A DNA stretch of 64,000 bases from Siphonodentalium dalli (GCA_032622095.1 CP136061.1:260370077-260434076); one strand, 5' to 3'. Shown: positions 12,380 to 25,548, counted from the stretch's first letter. The notes: generated by a model from the sequence alone, not told the origin. Program-made: numbers and translations.

Positions 12380-12729
12380 CAAACAAAAAACAACGTCTTG
12401 ATCGTCAGAATGATGAATTGCCAAGTCCCAATGATGCTGTGGTATTCCCCCAGTACTTGGTTCTTGGCTTTGACCCAAATGTGAAAATGCCCTTCTATTT
12501 TTGTCAGTGACAAAACACTACAAAGCATTGCTGGACAATTGAAATATGTTAAACAAATCAGGACTGGGCCAATAAGTGGCTCTCTCCTGATTGAATGCTC
12601 AGAGAAAGTTCAATCTGATGCTCTGCTACAGTTAACAAATATTGCACAAACACCAGTATTGGTTACGACTCACAGGACATTAAAAGCAGAGCTGTGTTGC
12701 GGTCCCGCGATATAGCTGATTCTTCGGAG
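12380..12729 (+). pseudogene. LINE ORF1 (gag-like) fragment, frameshifted
   Basis: One frame reads PQYLVLGFDPNVKMPF and stops. After a one-base shift near 12494 the next frame reads FVSDKTLQSIAGQLKYVKQI, then LLIECSEKVQSDALLQL, then PVLVTTHRTLKAE. This order (PQYLVL, a GxLKxVK block, a LLIE/VE block, PVxVTxHRTL) is what I know from the ORF1 RNA-binding region of invertebrate non-LTR retrotransposons, whose proteins package the element RNA. No start codon or zinc knuckle is visible. The piece ends at the centre of the inverted repeat, where its last 125 bp are mirrored. It is a dead fragment, not a host gene. Confidence 0.6.
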
Positions 12730-12867
12730 TCAGAAATATTGGCTCCGAAGAATCAGCTATATCGCGGGTCTAAGACACAGCTCTGCTTCTAATGTCCTGT
12801 GAGTCGTAACCAATACTGGTGTTTGTGCAATATTTGTTAACTGTAGCAGAGAATCAGATTGAACTTT
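12605..12867. repeat. Large inverted repeat with 125-bp arms
   Basis: The left arm (12605-12729) and right arm (12743-12867) are reverse complements apart from a small cluster of differences near the CGGTCCCGCG part. The 13-nt loop is TCAGAAATATTGG. Both arms encode the same LINE ORF1 segment in opposite directions. Such a structure can extrude as a cruciform or give a long hairpin RNA. Confidence 0.92.
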
Positions 12868-13755
12868 GATTGAACTGCTGCCTGGTGTTATACCTCCAGC
12901 ATACATACCGATGTTGGACATAGCAAAATAGCTTGACCTAAGTTTATGTTTTATTTCGTCAATGAATTCGCCGTTTTCATTATGCTTATGTTTTGGGACA
13001 CCTACGCGTGTAAGACTTTCAACTTCAGATACGTGTTCCCCAGAGTCCATGCCCGGTTAGTACTCATCTTATTGTGGTCATTTTTACTTTCATTAAAGAC
13101 AATAACAACTGACTTATGTTCATTATATCGATACCTCCATTTTCGACTGTAATTAGTGCATATACTTGTATTCAGTAGCTGCTGAAGGCCTTTTTCCAAA
13201 ACAGAGATAAGTGTCATATCACCAGCTTGTGTAGGGCATGAACAGTTTACACCATGATACCACTCAATAGTGCTGTACCACCAAGGACCAAGTTTTCATT
13301 GTAAACATTGTCCCAACCTGCGGGTTTGTTTAAGTTGAGAGTTTTCAATTTAAGCTCTATCACATATGTTACTCCCCGTTTCACATGCGAGGGAATCGAC
13401 AGCGGCTATGATCAAAGCTATCGTGTGCCAAAGGCTTGTAAAGTGAATCGATGCAGTCGGCCCACCCCTTTGAAATTTCTGAGGAATTTCGCAAGGTGGA
13501 TCCGCTGTATTCAAACATCTTATTTGGTCTATGGTTGCGCAGAGATTTCATTATTTTAAAGAACGATCCTTGATCTACTTCAGCGGCTGTCAATTTAGTA
13601 ATGCTTCCACTTAGATATTGATTGCAGCATTGTCTATATTCACGTCTGAAAGTGCATTTTGTATTTTTATATTCTACATATATACCCCGAACCTCATACG
13701 GGGTCGGGGTATAAAGAAGAGCGCTCCTTGTTATGTTAGGTAAATACAACAGCAC
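12868..13755 (-). pseudogene. LINE ORF2 reverse transcriptase fragment, internally deleted
   Basis: On the minus strand, 13755-13381 encodes a linker region with ISKGWADCIDSLYKPL and FDHS, typical of the part just before the reverse transcriptase. In a shifted frame at about 13378-13260 comes LNKPAGWDNVYNENLVLGG, the expected N-terminal palm motif. The GVxQG-containing segment is then absent, and 13240-13000 gives CPTQAGDM, then KWRYRYNEHKSVVIVFNESK and RAWTLGN, the region around and after the catalytic site. The usual D-D of this element type is G-D here (AGDM). From 13050 a further frame gives VGVPKHKHNENGEF and SNIGMYAGGI. Stops, frameshifts and the deletion make it non-functional. It belongs to the non-LTR retrotransposon ORF2 family; the clade is not assigned. 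Confidence 0.65.
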
Positions 13756-14004
13756 TTAAGCTTTACATGTGTGCCTATTGCAGAAGTTACATACACCATG
13801 CACGGTGTTGCCCTGAAGTTTGAGATGTATCATATACAATATAGAGTTATCATCCTTTGATCATTCATATACAGGCATCTGCCAGGTACGAGACATGTTG
13901 GTTAACATGTCCGTGGAATGACTGCGTGTATGTTTTTTTTATTTGGACACAATAATTTGTCGCAAATTTAGTTGAAATTAAAGCGACAGAGAATTCTCAG
14001 GCCA

Positions 14005-17000
14005 CAAATTAAAGGCACATGTACAACCTAGCACCTAAAATTAAAGGCACATGTACATCATAGCAACTACAAATAAAGGCACATGTACATCCTGGCACCC
14101 ACAATTAAAGGCACTCGTACATCCTAGCACCTACAATTAAATGCAAATGTACATCCTAGCATCTACAATTAAAGGCACATGTACATCCTAGCACCTACAA
14201 TTAAATGCACATGTACATCCTAGCACCTACAATTAAAGGCACATGTACATCCTAGCACCAACAATTACAGGCACATGTCCATCCTAGCACCTACAATTAA
14301 ATGCAAATGTACATCCTAGCACCTACAATTAAAGGCACACATACATCCTAGCACCTTCAATTAAAGGCACTCGTACATCCTAGCACCTAAAATTAAAGGC
14401 ACACGTACATCCTAGCACCTACAATTAAAGGCACATGAACATCCTAGCACCTACACTTAAAGGCACTCGTACGTCCTAGCACCTACAATTAAAGGCACAT
14501 GTACATCCTAGCACCTACATTTAAAGGCACACATACATCCTAGCACCTACAATTAAAGGCAAATATACATCCTAGCACCTACAATTAAAGACACACATAC
14601 ATCCTAGCACCTACAATTAAAGGCACACATACATCCTAGCACCTAAAATTAAAGGTACTCGTACATCCTAGCACCTACAATTAAAGGCACACATACATCC
14701 TAGCAACTACAATTAAAGGCACACGTACATCCTAGCACCTACAATTAAAGGCACTCGTACATCCTAGCAACTAAAATTAAAGGCACACATACATCCTAGC
14801 ATCTACAATTAAAGGCACACATACATCCTAGCAACTACAATTAAAGGCACACGTACATCCTAGCACCTACAATTAAAGGCACATGTACATCCTAGCACCT
14901 ACAATTCAAGGCACTCGTACATCCTAGCACCTACAATTAAAGGCACTCGTACATCCTAGCACCTACAATTAAAGGCACATGTACATCCTAGCACCTAAAA
15001 TTAAATTCACTCGTACATCCTAGCACCTACAATTAAAGGCACACGTACATCCTAGCACCTACAATTAAAGGCACTCGTACATCCTAGCACCTAAAATTAA
15101 AGGCACTCGTACATCCTATCACCTAAAATTAAAGGCACACGTACATCATAGCACCTACAATTAAAGGCACTCGTACATCCTAGCACCTAAAATTAAAGGC
15201 ACACGTACATCCTAGCACCTACAATTAAAGTCACACGTACATCCTAGCACCTACAATTAAAGGCACACGTACATCCTAGCACCTACAATTAAAGGCACAC
15301 GTACATCCTAGCACCTACAATTAAAGGCACACGTACATCATAGCACTTACAATTAAAGGCACACGTACATCCTAGCACCTACAATTAAAGGCACACGTAC
15401 ATCCTAGCACCTACAATTAAAGGCACACGTACATCATAGCACCTACAATTAAAGGCACTCGTACATCATAGCACCTACAATTAAAGGCACACGTACATCC
15501 TAGCACCTACAATTAAAGGCACTCGTACATGCTAGCACCTACAATTAAAGGCACACGTACATCCTAGCACCTACAATTAAAGACACACGTACATCATAGC
15601 ACCTACAATTAAAGGCACACGTACATCCTAGCACCTACAATTAAAGGCACACATACATCCTAGCACCTACAATTAAAGGCAAATATACATCCTAGCACAT
15701 ACAATTAAAGACACACATACATCCTAGCACCTACAATTAAAGGCAAACATACATCCTAGCACCTAAAATTAAAGGCACTCGTACATCCTAGCACCTACAA
15801 TTAAAGGCACACATACATCCTAGCAACTACAATTAAAGGCACACGTACATCCTAACACCTACAATTAAAGGCACTCGTACATCCTAGCAACTAAAATTAA
15901 AGGCACACATACATCCTAGCATCTACAATTAAAGGCACACATACATCCTAGCAACTACAATTAAAGGCACACGTACATCCTAGCACCTACAATTAAAGGC
16001 ACTCGTACATCATAGCATCTAAAATTAAAGGCACACGTACATCATAGCACCTACAATTAAAGGCACATGTACATCCTAGCACCTACAATTAAAGGCACTC
16101 GTACATCCTAGCACCTACAATTAAAGGCACTCGTACATCCTAGCACCTACAATTAAAGGCACATGTACATCCTAGCACCTAAAATTAAATTCACTCGTAC
16201 ATCCTAGCACCTACAATTAAAGGCACACGTACATCCTAGCACCTACAATTAAAGGCACTCGTACATCCTAGCACCTAAAATTAAAGGCACTCGTACATCC
16301 TAGCACCTAAAATTAAAGGCACACGTACATCATAGCACCTACAATTAAAGGCACTCGTACATCCTAGCACCTAAAATTAAAGGCACACGTACATCCTAGC
16401 ACCTACAATTAAAGTCACACGTACATCCTAGCACCTACAATTAAAGGCACACGTACATCCTAGCACCTACAATTAAAGGCACACGTACATCCTAGCACCT
16501 ACAATTAAAGGCACACGTACATCATAGCACCTACAATTAAAGGCACACGTACATCCTAGCACCTACAATTAAAGGCACACGTACATCCTAGCACCTACAA
16601 TTAAAGGCACACATACATCATAGCACCTACAATTAAAGGCACTCGTACATCCTAGCATCTACAATTAAAGGCACACGTACATCATAGCACCTACAATTAA
16701 AGGCACACGTACATCCTAGCACCTACAATTAAAGGCACTCGTACATGCTAGCACCTACAATTAAAGGCACACGTACATCCTAGCACCTACAATTAAAGGC
16801 ACACGTACATCCTAGCACCTACAATTAAAGACACACGTACATCCTAGCACCTACAATTAAAGGCACACGTACATCCTAGCACCTACAATTAAAGGCACAC
16901 ATACATCCTAGCACCTACAATTAAAGGCACACATACATCCTAGCACCTACAGTTAAAGGCACTCGTACATCATAGCACCTACAATTAAAGGCACTCGTAC

Positions 17001-20000
17001 ATCATAGCACCTACAATTAAAGGCACTCGTACATCCTAGCACCTACAATTAAAGGCACACGTACATCATAGCACTACAATTAGAGGCACACGTACATCCT
17101 AGCACCTACAATTAAAGGCACACGTACATCATAGCACCTACAATTAAAGGCACACGCACATCATAGCACCTACAATTAAAGGCACACGTACATCCTAGCA
17201 CCTACAATTAAAGGCACACGTACATCCTAGCACCTACAATTAAAGGCACATGTACATCCTAGCACCTACAATTAAAGGCACATGTACATCCTAGCACCTA
17301 CAATTAAAGGCACTCGTACATCCTAGCACCTACAATTAAAGGCACTCGTACATCCTAGCATCTACAATTAAAGGCACTCGTACATCCTAGCACCTACAAT
17401 TAAAGGCACTCGTACATCCTAGCATCTACAATTAAAGGCACACGTACATCCTAGCACCTAAAATTAAAGGCACACGTACATCCTAGCACCTACAATTAAA
17501 GGCACACGTTCATCCTAGCACCTACAATTAAAGGCACACGTACATCCTAGCACCTACAATTAAAGGCACACGTACATCCAAGCACCTACAATTAAAGGCA
17601 CTCGTATATACAAGCATCTGCAATTAAAGGCACACGTACATCCTAGCACCTACAATTAAAGGCACTCGTACATCCTAGCACCTACAATTAAAGGCACACG
17701 TACATCCTAGCAACTACAATTAAAGGCACACGTACATCCTAGCACCTACAATTAAAGGCACACGTTCATCCTAGCACCTACAATTAAAGGCACACGTACA
17801 TCATAGCACCTACAATTAAAGGCACTCGTACATCCTAGCATCTACAATTAAAGACACTCGTACATCCTAGCACCTACAATTAAAGACACACGTACATCCT
17901 AGCACCTACAATTAAAGACACTCGTACATCCTAGCACCTACAATTAAAGACACTCGTACATCCTAGCACCTACAATTAAAGGCACTCGTACATCATAGCA
18001 CCTACAATTAAAGGCACACGTACATCATAGCACCTACAATTAAAGGCACTCGTACATCCTAGCACCTACAGTTAAAGGCACACGTTCATCCTAGCACCTA
18101 CAATTAAAGGCACACGTACATCATAGCACCTACAATTAAAGGCACACGTACATCATAGCACCTACAATTAAAGGCACACGTACATCCTAGCACCTACAAT
18201 TAAAGGCACACGTACATCCTAGCACCTACAATTAAAGGCACACGTACATCCTAGCACCTACAATTAAAGGCACTCGTACATCCTAGCACCTACAATTAAA
18301 GGCACTCGTACATCCTAGCACCTACAATTAAAGGCACACGTTCATCCTAGCACCTACAATTAAAGGCACACGTACATCATAGCACCTACAATTAAAGGCA
18401 CACGTACATCATAGAACCTACAATTAAAGGCACTCGTACATCCTAGCACCTACAGTTAAAGGCACACGTTCATCCTAGCACCTACAATTAAAGGCACACG
18501 TACATCATAGCACCTACAATTAAAGGCACACGTACATCCTAGCACCTACAATTAAAGGCACACGTACATCATAGCACCTACAATTAAAGGCACACGTACA
18601 TCATAGCACCTACAATTAAAGGCACTCGTACATCCTAGCACCTACAGTTAAAGGCACACGTTCATCCTAGCACCTACAATTAAAGGCACACGTATATCAT
18701 AGCACCTACAATTAAAGGCACACGTACATCCTAGCACCTACAATTAAAGGCACACGTACATCCTAGCACCTACAATTAAAGGCACACGTACATCCTAGCA
18801 CCTACAATTAAAGGCACACGTACATCCTAGCACCTACAATTAAAGGCACTCGTACATCCTAGCACCTACAATTAAAGGCACACGTACATCCTAGCACCTA
18901 CAATTAAAGGCACACGTACATCCTAGCACCTACAATTAAAGGCACTCGTACATCCTAGCACCTACAACTAAAGACACACGTACATCCTAGCACCTACAAT
19001 TAAAGGCACACGTACATGCTAGCACCTACAATTAAAGGCACACGTACATCCTAGCACCTACAATTAAAGGCACACGTACATCCTAGCACCTACAATTAAA
19101 GGCACACGTACATCCTAGCACCTATAATTAAAGGCACACGTACATCATAGCACCTACAATTAAAGGCACACGTACATCCTAGCACCTACAATTAAAGACA
19201 CTCGTACATCCTAGCACCTAAAATTAAAGGCACACGTACATCCTAGCACCTACAATTAAAGGCACTCGTACATCCTAGCACCTAAAATTAAAGGCACACG
19301 TACATCCTAGCACCTACAATTAAAGGCACACGTTCATCCTAGCACCTACAATTAAAGGCACACGTACATCCTAGCACCTACAATTAAAGGCACACGTACA
19401 TCCTAGCACCTACAATTAAAGACACACGTTCATCCTAGCACCTACAATTAAAGGCACACGTACATCCTAGCACCTACAATTAAAGGCACACGTACATCCT
19501 AGCACCTACAATTAAAGGCACACGTACATCCTAGCACCTACAATTAAAGGCACATGTACATCCTAGCACCTACAAATAAAGGCACTCGTGCATCCTAGCA
19601 CCTACAATTAAAGGCACTCGTACATCCTAGCACCTACAATTAAAGGCACACGTACATCCTAGCACCTACAATTAAAGGCACACGTACATCCTAGCACCTA
19701 CAATTAAAGGCACTCGAACATCCAAGCACCTACAATTAAGGGCACACGTACATCCTAGCACCAATTAATTGAAGACACACGTACATCCTAGCACCTACAA
19801 TTAAAGGCACACGTACATCCTAGCACCTACAATTAAAGGCACATGTACATTCTAGCACCTACAATTAAAGGCACTCTTACATCATAGCACCTACAATTAA
19901 AGGCACTCGTACATCCTAGCACCTACAATTAAAGGTACATGTACATCCTAGCACCTACAATTAAATGCACATGTACATCCTAGCACCTACAATTAAAGGC

Positions 20001-21375
20001 ACACGTACATCCTAGCACCTACAATTAAAGGCACACGTACATCCTAGCACCTACAATTAAAGGCACACGTACTTGCTAGCATCTACAATTAAAGGCACTC
20101 GTACACCCTAGCACCTACAATTAAAGGCACACGTACATCCTAGCACCTACAATTAAAGGCACACATACATCCTAGCATCTACAATTAATGGCACTCGTAC
20201 ATCCTAGCATCTACAATTAAAGGCACACGTACATCCTAGCACCTACAATTAAAGGCACACGTACATCCTAGCACCTACACTTAAAGACACACGTACATCC
20301 TACCATCTACAATTAAAGACACTCGTACATCCTAGCATCTACAATTAAAGGCACTCGTACATCCTAGCATCTACAATTAAAGGCACACGTACATCCTAGC
20401 ACCTACAATTAAAGGCACACGTACATCCTAGCACCTACAATTAAAGACACACGTACATCCTAGCATCTACAATTAAAGACACTCGTACATCCTAGCATCT
20501 ACAATTAAAGGCACTCGTACATCCTAGCATCTACAATTAAAGGCACACGTACATCCTAGCACCTACAATTAAAGACACACGTACATCCTAGCACCTACAA
20601 TTAAAGGCACACGTACATCCTAGCACCTACAATTAAAGACACACGTACATCCTAGCATCTACAATTAAAGACACACGTACATCCTAGCATCTACAATTAA
20701 AGACACTCGTACATCCTAGCACCTACAATTAAAGACACTCGTACATCCTAGCATGTACAATTAAAGACACACGTACATCCTAGCATCTACAATTAAAGGC
20801 ACTCGTACATCCTAGCATCTACAATTAAAGGCACACGTACATCCTAGCATCTACAAAGAAAGACACTCGTACATCCTAGCATCTACAATTAAAGGCACAC
20901 GTACATCCAAGCACTTACAATTAAAGGCACACATACATCCTAGCACTTACAATTAAAGGCACATGTACATCCTAGCACCTACAATTAAAGGCACACGTAC
21001 ATCCTAGCATCTACAATTAAAGGCACATGTACATCCTAGCACCTACAATTAAAGGCACTCGTACATCCTCGCACCTACAATTAAAGGCACTCGTACATCC
21101 TAGCACCTACAATTAAAGGCACACGTACATCCTAGCACCTACAATTAAAGACACACGTACATCCTAGCATCTACAATTAAAGACACTCGTACATCCTAGC
21201 ATCTACAATTAAAGGCACACATACATCCTAGCACCTAAAATTAAAGGCACATGAACATTCTAGCACCTACAATTAAAGGCACTCGTACATCCTAGCACCT
21301 AAAATTAAGGGCACACATACATCCTAGCACCTACAAATAAAGGCCAGTGATCATCCTAGCACCTACAATTAAAGG
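14005..21375. repeat. 32-bp satellite array, about 230 copies
   Basis: Continuous head-to-tail repetition of a 32-bp unit containing ACCTACAATTAAAGGCAC and GTACATCCTAGC. The 8-bp block before the TCC varies mainly among ACACGTAC, ACTCGTAC, ACATGTAC and ACACATAC. There are no spacers. A 31-bp unit near 17070 and an irregular unit near 19760 shift the register. Longer-range copies exist: 14561 matches 15681 (1120 bp, 35 units) and 15231 matches 16415 (1184 bp, 37 units). No frame stays open through it. Confidence 0.98.
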
Positions 21376-21571
21376 TAATGACGGTTTGGAGCCTCAGACA
21401 CTATGCCGCAATGTTCATTTGTGTCACACGATGACGCGGATCCAGGTATCAAAATCAAAATCTACACACATGGCTGCCAATATACCCAACCGTTCTTATG
21501 AATACACAAATATCCCGTTTAATTCCCAAAATATTCATGTTTTCATTCATATCATTGTACATTTCTTTTCA
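21376..21571. other. Non-repetitive spacer between two satellites
   Basis: About 196 bp of single-copy-looking sequence joins the 32-bp array to the 29-bp array. A frame across it is open but looks like chance. Confidence 0.6.
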
Positions 21572-22819
21572 ATATGTAATGTAATACGACGAGAGTATCT
21601 ATATGTAATGTAATACGACGAGAGTATCTATATGTAATGTAATACGACGAGAGTATCTATATGTAATGTAACACGATGAGAGTATCTATATGTAATGCAA
21701 TACGACGAGTATCTATATGTAATGTAATACGACGAGAGTATCTATATGTAACGTAACACGATGAGAGTATCTATATGTAATGTAACACGATGAGAGTATA
21801 TATATGTAATGTAACACGATGAGAGTATATATATGTAATGTAATACGACGAGATTATCTATATGTAATGTAATACGACGAGAGTATCTATATGTAATGTA
21901 ATGCGACGAGAGTATCTATATGTAATGTAATGCGACGAGAGTATCTATATGTAATGCAATACGAGGAGAGTATCTATATGTAATGTAATACGACGAGAGT
22001 ATCTATATGTAATGTAATACGACGAGAGTATCTATATGTAATGTAATACGACGAGCGTATCTATATGTAATGTAATACGACGAGAGTATCTATATGTAAT
22101 GTAATACGACGAGAGTATCTATATGTAATGTAACACGATGAGAGTATCTATATGTAATGTAACACGATGAGAGTATATATATATGTAATGTAATACGACG
22201 AGAGTATCTATATGTAATGTAATACGACGAGAGTATCTATATGTAATGTAATGCGACGGGAGTATCTATATGTAATGTAATACGACGAGAGTATCTATAT
22301 GTAATGTAATACGAGGAGAGTATCTATATGTAATGTAATACGACGAGAGTATCTATATGTAATGTAATACGACGAGAGTATCTATATGTAATGTAATACG
22401 ACGAGCGTATCTATATGTAATGTAATACGACGAGAGTATCTATATGTAATGTAATACGACGAGAGTATCTATATGTAATGTAATACGACGAGAGTATCTA
22501 TATGTAATGTAATACGACGAGAGTATCTATATGTAATGTAATACGATGAGAGTATCTATATGTAATGTAATACGACGAGAGTATCTATATGTAATGTAAT
22601 ACGACGAGAGTATCAATATGTAATGTAATACGACGAGAGTATCAATATGTAATGTAATACGACGAGAGTATCTATATGTAATGTAATACGACGAGAGTAT
22701 CTATATGTAATGTAATACGACGAGAGTATCTATATGTAATGTAATACGACGAGAGTATCTATATGTAATGTAATACGACGAGAGTATCTATATGTAATGT
22801 AATACGACGAGAGTATCTA
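21572..22819. repeat. 29-bp satellite array, about 43 copies
   Basis: Tandem 29-bp units containing TGTAATGTAATACGACGAGA. Variants include CACGATGAG, TGCGACGAG and ACGAGGAG versions plus a few units changed by 1-3 bp. Its sequence is unrelated to that of the neighbouring 32-bp satellite. Confidence 0.97.
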
Positions 22820-24057
22820 CACAAATTAATTGAATTGTTACGTGTCCCACAAAATATCCACCCCTGATCTTACCCCTCCCTTATGACCAATGGGAAAAAA
22901 AACTATGTTATCCACCACGTACCCTCCCCAACACATTGTGACCCCACCCCACTTATTCGGAGCGTCCGCCGCCCCTGTGATGCTGCTATCGATATTGTTT
23001 TTTGCTCATTCGAATTCACGAGATGTGTCCATTGACCAAATGCATCATTCACTTAATCAACTTAATTGAATTTGGCTGCCGCGAGAATTTCTGTGTCAGA
23101 GAAATCCCTAAACTATGGCATGTCAAATGAAACAAAATTCAAATTTGATCCCTTGGAACTGTGTTTAATCAATCTGGCCTGGCGTTTCCGGCGTCACCAG
23201 GTTCATGCGATACACGATTGGGTCTGTTTGTCAATAGACCCATCACTTCACAGCAGTCTCGGATTATGCGAGAGATTACGAGAACAAAACATCTTTCTCT
23301 TCCCATTGTGTAGTTCTGCGGCAGATTAAATAGGACACAGTTGCCTTGAGACCCGGTTGTGAATTCCTTCTATCATTTTTAAGTCGCTTCACTTCATTAA
23401 TTATTGAACGACTTTTAAATATGGCAAATATTTTAATTTCGAGAAAAAAAATTATGATAATAATCTTCATGAACATATTGAACATTTATTGGTTGTATTA
23501 CTAATACGTATACATAATGCTTCCTTGTAACAAACATGTTTTATTTCACTTGTGTATAATATCGAAATCCTTAATTCCACATTGAAGCTTCAAAATGACT
23601 AAGTAATTGTGGCTATGTGTCATGATAATGATGGGACTAACGATATGCGCACAAATGCATGAAATGCCTATATAGGGACTTAATATGTCCCAAAGTAGCC
23701 CATTGAAATTAATGGAAATATCGGAAATTTATAAACTGCTTTCAAAGTCACGCAACGACCTTTTTTTTACCACATCAGGACGAAACTTGTCGATATCGCA
23801 CCTTTTTTGTATTCTTTCCACAAAAACATAACATTCATCTGTCACAGATATCTGCCGCCGGAATTCTAAGTAAAAAAATATTCCGTATAAAACTATCGCG
23901 TGTATTTACGACCTAATTTGATTCCCGTAATTCCCGTAATACGACGAACTCATGAAGGAAGCTTCAGACGTATTGAAGAGAAAACATCGCCTCAGTAAAT
24001 CACAAAACTAAATTGTCCTAAATATGTTATATACAGCGCATAACAATATGTTGCGTT
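22820..24057. other. Intergenic stretch, no gene recognised
   Basis: The first 150 bp contain C-rich text ending CGTCCGCCGCCCCTGTG, possibly a decayed CAGGGGCGGCGGACG-type transposon end. The rest is AT-rich with no convincing feature. Confidence 0.4.
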
Positions 24058-24378
24058 AGCTGTTATGTTTTTTTCTGATTACCGTTAAAATAAAAAGCGT
24101 TCTTCTCACATTAAAGTGGTTTGATTACATCCACAAGTCGTTATGTTTTCCTTATTACGGTTACAATAAAGAGCGTTCTTCTCACATTAAAGTGGTTTGA
24201 TTACCTCCACAAGTCGTTATGTTTTCCTGATTACGGTTAAAATAAAGAGCATTCTTCTCACATTAAAGTGGTTTGATTACATCCACAAGTCGTTATGTTT
24301 ACCCGATTACGGTTAAAATAAAGAGCGTTGTTCTCACATTAAAGTGGTTTGATTACATCCACAAGTCGTTATGTTTCA
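24058..24378. repeat. 76-bp tandem repeat, about four copies
   Basis: CGTTATGTTT occurs at 24139, 24215, 24291 and 24367, exactly 76 bp apart, with a partial first unit. Each unit holds GGTTAAAATAAAGAGCGTTC and GTGGTTTGATTACATCCAC. The ATAAAGAGCGTT core is shared with other elements in the window. Confidence 0.9.
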
Positions 24379-24729
24379 CATTAACCCTGTCTACATTGTA
24401 TACTGAATGGATTCTCCCACCAGTTACAAATGTCAATGTCGGAATGCTCTATTATTCAATTGGATGGGTGATCAGGAAAATGAGCAGACGGCTGTGCGAC
24501 GAATATATAATACAAATGCAGACAGGCACGTACCTAAATCGGGTATGGGATGTCTTCCCCACAACGAGGATATTAATTTTCAATAGCTGGAAATTAAAAG
24601 TAACAAGTAAATCGAATGATCTAAGTTTTTCAATCAGATTTCGCGATTTTCCGACTCCGAATTTGTGCCATTTGTTTATTTTCCAAATCTAAATACTCTT
24701 CTAAAACGACGTGAATAACCAGCTTGATT
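24379..24729. repeat. Member of a dispersed repeat (GGAATGxTCTATTATTCA type)
   Basis: TTAACCCTGTCTAC near 24382, AATGGATT, then GGAATGCTCTATTATTCAAT near 24440 and GAGCAGACGG match blocks in the same order near 47840-47945, in its 1392-bp duplicate near 49232-49337, and near 49655-49735. No coding role is seen. Confidence 0.5.
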
Positions 24730-25215
24730 GGCTGCGGACACACGTATCACAGTAGCGATGACATAGTATAGGTGTGACAATTAATTATGGTGCAATTTTG
24801 GTGACAATTGTTCGTCATATTCCTGTGCCATAGTGAGACATGTCGCCCGCCGCACATTCACAAAATGAGTCTTTTCCGAGCTCTATCAGCGTCGAGATCG
24901 ACATCTCAATGATTTATCAAACGAATGTCTTGTCGCTGTTGATCGTTACTCAACACGAAATGTGATATTTGTAATGCTAACACACAAGACAATTATGGAC
25001 GATCGGTCGTGCAATTTTATGTATCGTAGAGAATACAATGTGGCTAAACGTAATGAGTAGATATCAGCCTTCGTGAAATTCAATGGGTTAATTGGTCAGT
25101 AGACTCACTGTGCGAATATGCGGCGCGCGACACGACTCCCTATGGCATATCAATTATGTTGACCAATTGTCACACCTACTATGCCATCGCTAATGTGGTA
25201 CGTGTGTCCGCAGCC
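24730..25215. mobile_element. MITE with long terminal inverted repeats
   Basis: The left end GGCTGCGGACACACGTATCA matches the reverse complement of the right end (GTACGTGTGTCCGCAGCC). Homology of the arms continues, with gaps, through a CACACCTACTATGCCATCGC block and a GCCGCATATTCGC-like block, about 150 bp or more per arm. The 486-bp element is non-coding. No target duplication could be fixed, so the superfamily is open. Confidence 0.8.
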
Positions 25216-25548
25216 AGTATAGTCGATTATCAACAACTAATACAACCAGTTGATTGTATTTACATACATGCGACTTAATCCAGCACGTGATTTGCCACGC
25301 TATATGATTCCATATGAGTATTATTTTATTTGAGTGATGTTACTTGGCAAATATGTTACAAGTGTTTTGCCAATAAGACCAACACACTCTCCAATTCTAA
25401 GCCAACTTGTCATGTCTCGGGGCAGCAACACTGTTGAAAAATCGAGGCTATACAATATAAGTTAAGTTTCTTTTTTTATAATAATTTGTTAGCAATGTAA
25501 CATAAATTCCATCGAAAAATTAAGTGAATCAGTAGAGCGTATCTTTAA

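Noticed and set aside
21347-21613. 88-codon frame between the satellites
   Set aside because: Its start and end are made of satellite units; only the middle is unique and it has no recognisable motif.
14005-22819. CRISPR-like arrays of short direct repeats
   Set aside because: Repeats are directly head to tail with no unique spacers, in a eukaryotic setting with a spliced gene; these are satellites.
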